Position numbers and translations under genes: made by a program. Below are positions 45,974 through 57,546 of a stretch of DNA of 64,000 nt, in pieces. Position 1 is the stretch's first letter; each line of letters starts with the position of its first letter. The stretch is from the NCBI RefSeq assembly GCF_003255815.1, contig NC_037677.1, positions 111,862,936-111,926,935 of the forward strand, in the 5' to 3' direction. The stretch is from Theropithecus gelada (lineage: Eukaryota > Chordata > Mammalia > Primates > Cercopithecidae). Under the pieces are notes generated by a model. The model saw only the letters and a list, made by a program, of their open reading frames with translations, ran no database searches and was not told the origin of the DNA.

Positions 45974-46088
45974 CCTTAGGGTTTTCTAGGTATATGATCA
46001 TATCAAAGTCTTTAGGGTTTTCTAGGTATACAGTATAAAATCACATCATAGTCTTTAGGGTTTTCTAGGTATACAATCATATCATTGG
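45974..46088. repeat. Local triplication inside the L1
   Basis: The phrase TTAGGGTTTTCTAGGTATA recurs three times, at about 45976, 46011 and 46055, each followed by a variant ATCATATCA. The other L1s in this window have a single copy at the equivalent site. Confidence 0.85.
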
Positions 46089-47480
46089 CAAAAAAGGATA
46101 GTTTGACTTCCTTGTTTCCTAGTTGGATGCCCTTTATTTCTTTCTCTTGCCTGATTGCTCTGGGTAGGATTTCCAGTACTATGTTAAATAGAAGTGATGA
46201 AAGTGGGCCTACCTATCTTCTTCTAGTACTTGGAGGTAATGCTTTCAACATTTTCCCATTCACTATGATGTTTGCTGTGGGTTTGTCATATATGGCTTTT
46301 ATTATTGTGTGGTATGTTCCTTCTCTGCCTAGTTTGTTGAGGGTTTTTAATTATAAAGATATGCTGGATTTTAATGAGTGCTTTTCCTGTAATTATTTGA
46401 GATTATCATATCACTTTTGTTTTTAATTCATTTTATATGATGAATCATAATTATTGACTTGCATATGTTGAACCATCCCTGGGATGAAACCTACTTAATC
46501 ATGATGAATTATCTTTTTGATGTGCCATTGGATTCAGCTTGCTAGTATTTTGTTGAGGATTTTTTCATTTATGTTCATCAGGGATATTAGTCTGTGGTTT
46601 TCTTGTTTTCTTCCCTGATTGTGCTATCAGGGTGATACTGGCTTCATAGAATGAGTTAGGAAAAATTTCCTTTCTGAGTCTTTTGCAACAGTTTCAGTAG
46701 GATTGGTACCAATTCTTTGAATATCTAGTAGAATTCGGCTGTGAATCCTCCGACCCTTGACTTTTTGGCTGGCAAATTTGTATTACTGATTCAGTCCCAC
46801 TGCTTGTTATCGATCTGTTCAGGGTTTTGATTTCTTCCTGATTTAAGTTAGAAGAGTTGTATGTTTCTAGGAATTTTTCCATTTCCACTAGATATTCTAG
46901 TTTGTATGCATAGAAGTGTTCAGAGTTGTCTCAAATGATATTTTGTATTTCTGTGATGTTGTTTGTAATGTCTCAGTTTTCATTTCTAATTAAACTTATT
47001 TGAATCCTCTCATTTGTTAATCTAACTAATGGTCTATCAATTTTATCTTTTCAAAAAGACAATGTTTCATTTCATTGGTCTTTTGTATTTTCTTGGTTTC
47101 AATTTTATTTAGTTCTGGTCTGATATTTGTCCTTTAATTTAATCTGCTAGCTTTGGGTTTGTTTTGTTCTTATTTCTCTAGTTCCTTGAGATGTGACATT
47201 AGGTTGTCAGTGTGTGATCTAGCAGACTTTTTGATGCAGGCACTTAGTGCTATAAACTTTTCTCTTAGCACAGCTTTTGCTATATTCAAGGTTTAGATAA
47301 CTTGTATCACAGTTATTGTTCTTTTTGCACAATTTAAAACTTTCCATCTTGATTTAATGTTAACCCCAAAATCATTCAGGAGCAGATTGTTAAATTTCCA
47401 TGTATTTACATAGCTTTGAAGGTTCCTTTTGGAATTGATTTCTAGTTTCATTCTGCTATGGTCTGAGAAGATACTTGATA

Positions 47481-47800
47481 TGATTTTGATTTTTTTTGTT
47501 TGTTTGTTTTTGAGACAGAATCTTGCTTTGTGGCCCAGGCTGGAGTGCCGTGGCACAATCTCGGCTCACTGCAACCTCCGCCTCCCGGATTCAAGCAATT
47601 TTTCTACCTCAGCCTCCCGAGTAGCTGGAGTTACGGGCACATGCCACCACACCCAGCTAATTTTTGTATTTTTAGTAGAGCGAGGTTTCACCATGTTTGT
47701 CAGGCTGGTCTCAAACTCCTGACCTCATGATCCACCCGCCTTGGCCTCCCAAAGTGCTGGGATTACAGGCATGAGTCACCATGCCTGGCTGATTTTTATT
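47481..47800 (-). mobile_element. Alu inside the L1, antisense
   Basis: GAGACAGAATCTTGCTTTGT to CACCATGCCTGGC at 47789. TGATTTTGATT and TGATTTTTATT flank it (about 47481 and 47790). AluS-like, decayed CpGs. Confidence 0.92.
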
Positions 47801-48637
47801 TTTTAGAACTTATTGAGACTTGTTTTGTCGCCTGTCATATGGTCTATCTTGGAAAATGTTCCATATGCTGATGAGAAGAATGCATATTCTGCAGTTCTTG
47901 GGTAGAATGTTCTGTTAATATCTGTTAGGTCCATTTGTTCTAGAGTGTAATTTAAGTCCAGTGTTTCTTTGATGACTTTCTGCTTTGACGATCTGTGTAG
48001 TGAAGTGTTGAAGTCCTCCACAATTATTGTGCTGCTGTCTATCTCTTTCTTAGGTCTAGTAGTGATTGTTTTATGATTTTGGGAGCTCTAGTGTTAGATG
48101 AATATATATTTTAGATTGTAATATCTTCTTGTTGCATTGATACTTTTATCATTATATAATGAACTTCTTTGTTTTTTTTCTTTACTGTTGTTCCTTTAAA
48201 GTCTGTTTTATCTGATACAAGAATAGCTACTCCTGCTTGCTTTCGGTTTCCATTTGGATTGAATATCTTTTTCCACCCCTTTACCTGAGTCTATAAGAAT
48301 CTTTAAATGTTAGATGGGTCTCTTGAAGATAGCAGATATTTCGTTTGTGGTTTTTCATCCATTCTATCAATCTATATCTTTTATGTGGAGCATTTATACC
48401 ATTTACATGTAACATTAATATTGAGATGTGGGGTACATTTCTAGTCATCATGTTGATTGTTACCTAGTTACTTTGTTTTCCTCATTGTGTTATTACTTTA
48501 TAGGCCCTGTGAGTTTTATACTTTCAAGAGGTTCTATTCTGGTGCATACTGACCTTTCATTTTCAGATTTAGAACTCCTTTTAGCTTTTGTTGTAGGGCT
48601 GGTCTGTTAGTGACAAAATCCTTAGCATTTGCTTGTC

Positions 48638-48901
48638 TCAAAAGGACTTTATTTCTCCTTCATTTATGAAAGTTAGTTTTGCTGGATACAAAATTATTGG
48701 CTGGCAGTTATTCTGCTTAGGGAGGGTAAATAGAGAACCTCGATCCCTTCTGGCTTGTAAGGTTTCTGCTGAGAAATCTACTATTAGTCTGATAGGTGTT
48801 TCTTTATAGATTATCTGATACTTTTGTCTTAGTGCTCTTAGAATTCTTTTGTTCATGTTGACTTCAGATAGAATGATGACTATATACATTGGTAATGTCA
48901 T
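48638..48901 (-). pseudogene. L1 ORF1 C-terminal fragment
   Basis: An 87-codon minus-strand frame with VDFSAETLQARR and LYPAKLTFINEGEIKSF, the C-terminal part of the L1 ORF1 nucleic-acid chaperone. The preceding coiled-coil part is broken. Confidence 0.85.
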
Positions 48902-49187
48902 TTGCGCACTGAATCTCTCAGGAGCTCTTTGAGCTTCTTGTATTTGGGTGTCTAAATCTCTAGGAAGGCCAGGGATGTCTTTCTCAAGTTATTCCCTCAA
49001 ATAAGTTTTTCAAATGTTTTTCTTTTTCTTTTCCCTCAGGAACACCAGTGATTCTTAGGTTTGCCTGTTTTACCTAATCTCATATTTCTTGGATACTTTG
49101 TTCCTTTTTAAAATTATTTTTTCTTTATTTTTGTTTGATTGGTATAATTCAAAAGCTTTGCCTATGAGGTCTGAAATTATTTCTTCT

Positions 49188-49223
49188 ACTTTGTCTTAGA
49201 GTAGTATTTGTCTAAGACAAAGT
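49188..49223. repeat. Perfect 13-bp inverted repeat (10-nt loop)
   Basis: ACTTTGTCTTAGA at 49188-49200 is followed after ten bases by its exact reverse complement at 49211-49223. It lies in the L1 ORF1/5' region. Confidence 0.95.
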
Positions 49224-49960
49224 GTTGTTAAAACTTTCCACTTGGATTTTGCAATTTTCTAAATGTGCCTTTCATTTCCAGAAGTTTTTTTTTAATGTTT
49301 TGTTAATATTTTTACTTATATCCTGAATTGTTTTTTTAAATTTTCTTATGTTGGTTTTCACCTTTCTCTTTTATCTTCTTGAGTAACATAGTAGTTCTGA
49401 ATTCTTCGTCTGGCAAATCAAGGATTTCATCTTGGTTTGGATCTATGCTGAAGAGCTAGTTTGATCTTTTGGCGATATTATAAAACCCCAGTTTTTCGTA
49501 TTGCCAGAATTATTTTTCTGGTCCCTTCATACTTCTGTGGCCCTTATAATTATTTTTGAATTTATTTTTGATTCAACTGTGCTTTTTTCATTTCTTTTTT
49601 TCCCCTTGAGGATGTGACTTTAATGTTTGTAGTTTATTTTAATCTAATTTGGCTCTTGTTGCTTTTAGTCGTGAAGACTCTGTATGAGTTCCTTGGTGGG
49701 AGGGCCTTTTCATGGTGGCTTTCTCAGATGCTGGATGTAGTAGTGATGTGCTCCATTTATAAGCAGGTTCACTGTCTCCTGTGGGGTTGGAATGGCAGAG
49801 ATATCATGAAGCTTATTTCATTTGCCAGTGGTGTGACTTTTTTATTTATTTATTTTTTCTTTCCCCAGTGTTTTATTCACTGGGTTGAACAATTCAGACT
49901 TTAGGTCAATAGGTGGTGTCCACAGGTAAAATCTGGCTGTTGCTAAAGCAGGTATCATGA

Positions 49961-51823
49961 TCCTTTCTTAAAAAAAGATAGTTTTAAAATAAAACTTACT
50001 GTCTTAGGAAATACCTGTATGACAATATTAAAAAATTTGATTTATTAAGGGTGAGTCTCACTAAAGATTTACTTTCTCCTCACATGATATATGATACAAA
50101 TCATTACATGATAGTAAATAATTGGAATGCCAAGCCAATATTACTAATTAGATATTTTCCCTTGTGTCCTATTGATAGCATAGTAACCCAATATACTTTT
50201 GAAAACAATTAGAATAAACTAGTTAGCAATACTGTGGGTTAACTAACCATAGATATATGATAAGTATTTTAAACCAACAAAACTAAGGAGGGATATGGTA
50301 AATAGTAAATGTTCAGTTATCTAAGGATTTAAAAAATTGTGTCATTTAGCACTGTGTACTGTTGAAAAAATGTAAGATTTTAAAGGAAGACTCTGTGTCA
50401 ATGAATTATTTATCTACAAATTTAACATTAGCCACTTTTATTTAATGACTCAAAGAGTATTCTTCCTTTTTTATTTCTTATTAAGAAAATACAAGAGATG
50501 GTACTTAAGTCTCTACCTTCCTATGAAGGTATGAGATCCTTACCCCTCAAAGGATTGACAACTACAAATAATGTTATAATTGGTAAATTTTTAAGTCCAA
50601 TATCCTATTATCTGTGCACAGTCAACGATATCAAGTTCCTGATGTTCACTGAGAAATTTGTGCCATTGTTGTTTGTAGTTTTTCTTAGGAATGTTTTTGT
50701 TTCCAGTAGCATTAAACAACTGAGTGGCAGCTAAGCCATTAACATACAATGAAATTGAGTCTGCCAGAAATCTACCATTTTTTTCTTCCATTGTTTTTTC
50801 TTTCATGTGACCAGAAGACATCATTCATATGCCTTGTATGTCTGTCACTATCTTCTATTTATAAATAATCCCCAAGACAAAATATACTATTCCTAGCTAA
50901 ATAATAGTAAAAGTAACTATGTAAATATGAAAAGTCTCTCAGCTTAATGTAAGATGCTTTGGTTGTTAAGTCAAAGTTTAAAGTATTTCATAGCAATGGC
51001 TATGACTGTGATGTTTTGACTATAATGTCTGCTTATCTTTGACAAACATTACCATATTCATAGGCTTTGTTGAGTCTCATAGGTTATACCTGAATCAAAA
51101 AACAAAAAGACAAAGAACCAACAACAACAAAGGTTGAATATCAGCAAATGAGCCATGGAGTGTTTTATAGCCTGAAAATTAGAATGTGTGCTCTGGTTGC
51201 CTGGCTGAAGGAGAGTACCAGGTTTTCATGTTCCCACCCAGCTTGGGTTTTTGGATGAGATTAAGTTTATTCATCACATAGTAGCCAAATACTAGTATCT
51301 TGGACCCTTGTGAGGAGCATTATCTGTAACAGGTAGTCCAAATATAGCCCAGCAATCTCAGGAAATGGGCAGACATCACTTACACTGGATGTCCACAGGC
51401 AGAATACAGGATGTTCTTTTGTTGAAGGTTCTTACGAGGCAAAACAAGAACAGCTAACATGGCTTTATATCACAGACAATAATAAAGGTGGTCTGTAGGG
51501 CCCTAGATGAGCTCCCCAAAAATTCTAGTACTGCCAAAATTTTCAGGAGTCTTCAGTACTGATTTTATTTTTCTCCAAGTCATGGTTAACCACACCTTTT
51601 TTCACTCCTATGGCGGCCTGTTTATCTCCTCTTTGTTTGTGATATATGTTTTATTTGCTTTTAGTAATTGCTGTCTTGTAAGTATTATTGCAAAAATGTT
51701 TATATTAACTATAGATGACCCTTCATTGTTTTTATCATGATCATATTTATTTTTTTATTAGCCTATAATTCTGTTTGAATGTATAGTCAGGTTAACATAT
51801 TTGTCAATGTTCCTGTCACGCAG
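49961..51823. other. intron, mostly unassigned
   Basis: No confident repeat family. On the minus strand, 50591-50824 has a 77-codon frame starting MMSSGHMKEKTMEEKNGRF; it does not match a family I know and may be chance or an unknown old retrocopy. The final bases (TGTTCCTGTCACGCAG) form the acceptor of the next exon. Confidence 0.45.
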
Positions 51824-52042
51824 CTCAAAATTGTTCTGGATTGAGAACCTGTGGACAGTGTTTGGAACAGCCTGGATGTGGCTGGTGCAATGATCCTAGT
51901 AATACAGGAAGAGGACATTGCATTGAAGGTTCTTCACGGGGACCAATGAAGCTTATTGGAATGCACCACAATGAGATGGTTCTTGACACCAATCTTTGCC
52001 CCAAAGAAAAGAGCTATGAGTGGTCCTTTATCCAGTGTCCAG
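51824..52042 (+). CDS. ATRNL1: ATRNL1 exon: PSI-type cysteine module, last coding exon in the window
   Basis: The acceptor is TCCTGTCACGCAG at 51811-51823 and the donor GTAATA from 52043. It enters and leaves in phase 1, so it is also symmetric. The split codon with the previous exon gives Pro, reading CSPQNCSGLRTC. The exon carries GQCLEQPGCGWCNDPSNTG, GHCIEGSSRGPMKLIG and SYEWSFIQCP. It has eight cysteines and an NCS sequon. The next exon should start with the laminin-EGF region but is not in the window. Compared with ATRN the layout is the same, but the segment after the GPMK block is shorter and different, which again points to ATRNL1. The frame reads on past the donor to a stop at 52081, so retaining this intron would truncate the protein. 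Confidence 0.97.
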
Positions 52043-52286
52043 GTAATAATAATGTGATGGAAACAATTTCAGTTTCTGCTTAAGGGATCCTAGAAGGAGT
52101 TTTCCATTCTTATAATAAAGGAAATTTAGCTTTAGGAGAAAAGAACAATGAAAATGAGACTAAAATGTCAAAGATAAAAAATTTTTCCATAGACTATATC
52201 TATCTCAGTTATGCAGCTGGTATTCTGTTAGAATCATTAGATAGGCTAAATGAATTAATGGAATATCATGATTAGCTTTCATTTCT
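52043..52286. other. start of the downstream intron
   Basis: Intronic sequence just after the last exon, before the next L1. No feature. Confidence 0.6.
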
Positions 52287-53828
52287 TTTTAAATATTTTG
52301 TTATTTAGTTTAAGTTCTGGGGTACATGTGCAGAACATGCAGGTTCCATAGGTATATGTACGACATGGTGGTTTGCTGCTCCTATTGAGCCATCCTCTGA
52401 GTTCCCTCCCCTCACCCACAACCCCGCAACAGGCCCTGGTCATGTTGTTCCCCTCCCTGTGTCCATGTGTTCTCATTGTTCAACTCCCACTTAGGAGTGA
52501 GAACATGTAGTGTTTCATTTTCTGTTCCTGTGTTAGTTGGCTGAGGATGATGACTTCCAGCTTCATCCATGTCCCTGCAAAGGACATGATCTCATTACTT
52601 TGTGGCTATGCAGTATTCCATGGTGTATATGAACCACATTTTCTATATCTAGTCTATCATTAATGGGCGTTTTGGTTGGTTCCGTGACTTTGCTATTGCA
52701 AGTAGTTCTATAATAAACATACCTGTGCATGTGTCTTTATAGTAGAATGATTTATATTCCTTTATGTATATACCCAGTAATGGAACTGCTTGGTCAAATG
52801 GTATTTCTGGTTCTAGATCCTTGAGGAATCACAGTGTAAAAACGAGCCTATTTCTCCACAGTCTCGCCAGCATCTATTGTTTCTTGACTTTTTAATAATC
52901 TCATTGTGGTTTTGATTTGCATTTCTCTAATGATCAGTGATGTTGAGCTTTTATTCATATGTTTGTTGGCTGTGTAAATGTCTTCTTTTGAGAAGTGGCT
53001 GTTCATATCCTTTGCCAGTTTTTTTATGGAGTTGTTCATTTTTCTTCTTGTAAATTTGTTTAAGTTCCTTGTAAATTATCGATATTAGACCTATGTCAGA
53101 TGGGTAGATTGCAAAAATTTCCTCCTATTCTGTAGGTCGCCTGTTCATGCTGATGATAGTTTCTTTTGCTGTGCAGAAGCTCTTTAGTTTAATTAGATAT
53201 TATTTGTCAATTTTGACTTTTGTTGCAGCTGCTTTTGGGATTTTCGTTATGAAGTCTTTGCCCATGCCTGTGTCCTGAATGTTATTGTCTAGGTTTTCTT
53301 CTAGGTTTTTTTTTATGGTTTTGGGTTTTACATTTAACTCTTTAATCCATCTTGAGTTAATTTTTATACAAGGTGTGAGGAATGGGTCCAGTTTCAGTTT
53401 TCTGCATATGGCAAGCCAGTTTTCCCAGCACCATTTATTGTGTAGGATATCCTTTCCCCATTGCTTGTTTTTGTCAGGTTTGTTGAAGATTAGATGGTTG
53501 TAGATGTGTGGTGGTATTTCTGAGGTCTCTGTTCTGTTCCATTGGTCTACGTCTGTTTTGGTTACTGTAGTCTTGTAGTATAGTTTGAAGTCAGGTAGCA
53601 TGATGCCTCTAGCTTTGTTCTTTTTGCTTAGGATCATCTTGCCTATATGGGGGTCTTTGATTCCATATGAAATTTAAAGTAGTTTTTTTCTAATTCTGTG
53701 AAGAATGTCAATGGTAGGTTGATGGGAATAGCATTTAATGTATAAATTACTTTGGGCAGTGTGGCCATTTTTACGATGTTGATTCTTCCTATCCATGAGG
53801 ATAGAATGTTTTTCCATTTGTTTATGTC

Positions 53829-54344
53829 CTATCTTATTTCATTGAGCAGTGCTTTGTAGTTCTCCTTGAAGACGTCCTTCATATCCCTTGTTAACTGTAT
53901 TCCTAGGTATTTTATTCTCTTTGTAACAATTGTGAATGGGAGTTCATTCATGATTTGGCTGTCTCCTTGTGTATTGTTGGTGTAAAGGAATGCTTGTGAT
54001 GTTTGCAAACTGATTTTGTATCCTGAGACTTTGCTGAAGTTGATTATCAGTTTAAGTAGTTTTTGGGCTGAGATGATGGGGTTTTCTAAACATAAAATCA
54101 TGTTGTCTGCAAACAGAGGAAACTTGACTTCTTCTTTTCCTGTTTGAATACCCTTTATTTCTTTCTCTTGCCTGATAGCCCTTGCCAGAACATCCAGTAC
54201 CATGATGGATAGGGGTGGTGAGAGAGAGCATTCTTGCCTTATACTGGTTTTCAAAGCAAATGCTTCCAGCTTTTGCCCATTTAATATGATATTGGCTGTG
54301 GGATTGTCATAAGAAGCTCCTATTATTGAGCTATGTTCCATCAA
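53829..54344 (-). pseudogene. L1 ORF2 reverse-transcriptase fragment with altered catalytic motif
   Basis: A 171-codon frame of the RT region with EVKFPLFADNMILCLENP, where the second catalytic aspartate of FADD has become Asn. Inactive copy. Confidence 0.8.
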
Positions 54345-55138
54345 TACCTAGTTTAGTGAGAGTTTTAACATGAAAGGATGTTGAATTTTATCAAAGGCCT
54401 TTTCTGCATCTATTGAGATAATCATGTACTTTTTGGCTTTGGTTCTGTTTATGTGAGGAGTTATGTTTATTGATTTATATATGTTGAACTAGCCTTGCAT
54501 CCCAGGGATGAAGTTGACTTCTGGTGGATAAGTTTTCTGATGTGCTGCTGGATTCAGTTTACCAGTATTTTATTGAGGATTTTCACATCGATGTTCATCA
54601 GGGAAATCGGCCAGAATTTTCTTTTTTTGTTGTGTCTCTTCCCGGTTTTGGTATCAGGTTGATGCTGGCGTCATAAAATTAGTTAGAGAAGAGTCTGTCA
54701 CTTTCAGTTGTATGGAATAGTTTCAGTAGGAATGGTACCAGCTCCTGTTTGTACCTCTGGTAGAATTTGGCTGTGAATCTGTCTGGTCCTGGGCTTTTTT
54801 TGGTTGGTAGGCTATTAATTACTCCCTCAATTTCAGAACTGTTACTGGTCTCTTCAGGGATTCAACATCTTCCTGGTTTACTCTTGGGAGGGTGTATGTG
54901 TCCAGGAATTTATCCATTTCTTCTAGGTTTTCTAGTTTATTTGCATAGGTGTGTTTATAGTATTCTCTGATGGTAGTCTGTATTTCTGTGGGGTCAGTGG
55001 TCATATCCCCTTTATCATTTTTTTATTGTGTCTATTTGTTGCTTTTTTCTTTCCTTCTTTATTAGTCTAGCTAGCATTCTATTTTGTTAATTTTTCAAAA
55101 AACTATCCTGGATTCATTGATTTTTTTTGGAGAGTTTT

Positions 55139-55765
55139 TCATGTTTCCATCTCTTTTAGTTCTGCTCTGATCTCAGTTATTTCTTGTCTTCTGCTAGCTT
55201 TTGGATTTGTTTGCTGTTGCTTCTTTAGTTCTTTTAGTTGTGATATTAGGGTGTCAATTTGAGATCTTTCCAGCTTTCTCATGTGGGTATTTAGTGCTAT
55301 AAATTTCTCTCTGAACAGTCCTTTAGCTGTGTCCCAGAGATTCTGGTATTTTGTCTCTTTGTTCTCATTGTTTTCAAATAACTTCTTGCTTTCTGCATTA
55401 ATTTCATTATTTACCCAAGAGTCATTCAGGAGCAGGTTGTTCAGTTTCCATGTAAGTGTGTGGTTTTGAGTGAATTTCTTAATCCTGAGTTCTAATTTGA
55501 TTGCCCTGTTGTCTGAGAGACTGTTTATGATTTCACTTCTTTTCCATTTGCTGAGGAGTGTTTTACTTCCAATTATGTGGTCAATTTTAGGATCAGTGCC
55601 ATATGGCACTGAGAAGAATGTATATTCTATTGGTTTAGGGTGGAGAGTTTTGTAGATGTCTATTAGGTCCACTTGATCCAGAGCTGAGTTCAAGTCCTGA
55701 ATATCCTTCTTAATTTTTTGTCTCGATCTGTCTAATATTGACAGTGGAGTGTTAAAGTGTCCCAC
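55139..55765 (-). pseudogene. L1 ORF2 endonuclease-region fragment
   Basis: A 208-codon frame (MGHFNTPLSILDRSRQKI at its start) from the later endonuclease part and linker of ORF2, with AKGLFREKFIALNTH and QLKELKKQQQT. It lacks the first catalytic residues, which are upstream in another frame (55898-56203 carries the N-terminal start). Confidence 0.8.
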
Positions 55766-56911
55766 TATTACTGTGTGGGAGTCTAAGTCTCTTTACAGGT
55801 CTCTACGAACTTGTTTTATGAATCAGGGTGCTCCTGTAATTGGGTGCATATATATTTAGAATAGTTGAACTCTCTTGTTGAATTGTTCTCTTTACTATTA
55901 TGTAATGCTTTTTTTTTCTTTTTTGATCTTTGTTGGTTTAAAGTCTGTTTGTTGGAGACTAGTATTGCACCCCCTGCTTTTCTTTTTTTTTTTTAACTTT
56001 TCATTTGCTTGGTAAATTTTTCTCCATCCCTTTATTTTGAACCTGTGTGTGTCTTTGCCTATGAGATGGGTCTCCTGAATATAGCACACTGATTGGTCTT
56101 GACTCTTTATCCAGTTTGTAAGTCTGTGTCTTTTAATTGGGGGATTTAGCTCATTTATATTTAAGATTAATACTGTTATATGTGAATTTGATCCTGTTAT
56201 CATGATGCTCTCTGGTTATTTTGCACACTAGTTGATGCAGTTTCTTCATAGTGTCATTGATCTTTATATCTCGGTGTGTTTTAGTAGTAGTTGGTACCGG
56301 CTTTTCCTTTCCATATTTAGTGCTTCTTTTAGGATCTCTTGCAAGGCAGGCCTGGCGGTAACAAAATTCCTTAGCATTTGCTTGTCTGGAAAATATTTTA
56401 TTTCTCCTCTTATTAAGCTTAGTTTGGCTGGATATGAAATTCTGGGTTGAAAATTATTTAAGAATGCTGAATATTGGTCCCTAGTCTCCTCTGGCTTGTA
56501 GAGTTTCTGCTGAGAGGTCCACTGTTAGTCTGTTGGGCTTCCCTTTGTAGGTGACCTGGTCTTTTTGTCTGGCTGCCATTAACATTTTTGCCTTCATTTC
56601 ACCCTTAGAGAATCTGATGATTATGTGTCTTTGCTTGATCTTCTCATGGAGTATCTTAGTGGTGTTCTCTGTATTTCCTGAATTTGAATATTGGCCTGTC
56701 TTGCTAGGTTGGGGAAATTCTCCTGGATAATATTCTGAAGTGTGTTTTCCAGCTTGTTTGCATTCTCCCTGTCTACTTCAGGTACACCAATCAATTACAG
56801 GTTTGGTCTCTTTACAAGGTCCCATGTTTCTTGGAAGCTTTGTTTCTTTTCATTCTTTTTTTCTGTAGTCTTGTCTGCATGCCTTATTTCAGCAAGGTGA
56901 TTTTCAAACTC

Positions 56912-57262
56912 TTATATTTTTTCTTTCACATTGTAACTTTGGCTATTGATACTTGTGTTTGCTTCGTGAAGTTCTTGTGCTGTTTTTTTCAGCTCCATCA
57001 GATCATTTATGTTTCTCTCTAAACTGGTTATCCTAGTTAGCAGCTCCTGTAATGTTTTATCAAGGTTCTTAGCTTCCCTTAGCTCAGTGTAGTTTTTTAT
57101 TACCTGCCTTCTGAAGCCCACTTCTGTGAATTCGTCCATCTCATCATCTGTCCAGTTCTGTGCCCTTGCTGGAGAGATGTTGTGATCATTCGGAGGAGAA
57201 TAGGCACTTTGGCCTTTGCTTTTTTGGCATTTTTGTTGTTGTTGTTGTTGATTCTTTCTCAT
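56912..57262 (-). pseudogene. L1 ORF1 N-terminal fragment
   Basis: A 116-codon frame starting with a glutamine run, then NWTDDEMDEFTEVGFRRQVI and a coiled-coil-like heptad stretch (LTRITSLERNINDLMELK), the start of the ORF1 trimerisation helix. The downstream RNA-binding part is broken. Confidence 0.85.
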
Positions 57263-57546
57263 CTTCTTGAGTTTGTCTAGTTTTGAGTTTGAGTTTCAGT
57301 TTGTCTGTTTTCTTTGAGGCTGTTTACCCTTGGATAGGGTTTTTTGTGGGGACTTTTTTTTGTTGTTGTTGCTTTCTGTTTGTTTTTCTTTCAATGATCA
57401 GGTCCCTCTTATGTAGGACTGCTGTGGTTTGCTGAGGGTTCACTTCAGCCCCTATTCATCTGCTTCGCTCCTGCATCTGGAGATATCACTCAAGGAGACT
57501 GGAGAACAGCACAGATGGGTGCCTGCTCCTTCTTCTGGGATCTCTA

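Larger units (their letters stand above)
44096..49960 (-). mobile_element. Near-full-length old L1 (~5.6 kb plus an Alu), minus strand
   Basis: From its 3' UTR at 44096 (GTACAATTGTTTTTTAGTTA) through ORF2, ORF1 and part of the 5' UTR (CAGGTTCACTGTCTCCTGTG near 49764). ORF1 keeps the conserved SAETLQARR motif at 48638-48901. ORF2 is fragmented (for example 46694-46888). An Alu lies at 47492-47789. A three-fold local repeat sits at 45974-46088. It is too diverged to encode proteins, and probably of L1PB or older L1PA age. Confidence 0.85.
52287..57545 (-). mobile_element. Near-full-length L1PA-type, minus strand (~5.25 kb)
   Basis: From the 3' UTR (TTTAGTTTAAGTTCTGGGGT) through a fragmented ORF2 (53829-54344 with an altered catalytic segment LFADNM; 55139-55765 from the endonuclease region), ORF1 (N-terminal 56912-57262, beginning MRKNQQQQQQ) and the start of the 5' UTR, ending near 57545. 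Frameshifts, stops and internal deletions inactivate it. I could not find a target duplication. Confidence 0.88.

Noticed and set aside
45974..46088. A CRISPR-like repeat array
   Set aside because: Only three imperfect units of unequal spacing inside an L1, in a vertebrate genome.
22..52042. ATRN (attractin) as the gene
   Set aside because: Layout is the same, but the peptide differs from ATRN at many places in the lectin and PSI exons and fits ATRNL1.
52043..52083. The last exon as a terminal exon ending at 52081
   Set aside because: The frame continues to a stop, but there is a strong GTAATA donor at 52043 and the protein family continues with laminin-EGF domains. No poly(A) signal with a gene-like 3' UTR is seen apart from an AATAAAG at about 52116, which could allow rare intronic polyadenylation.
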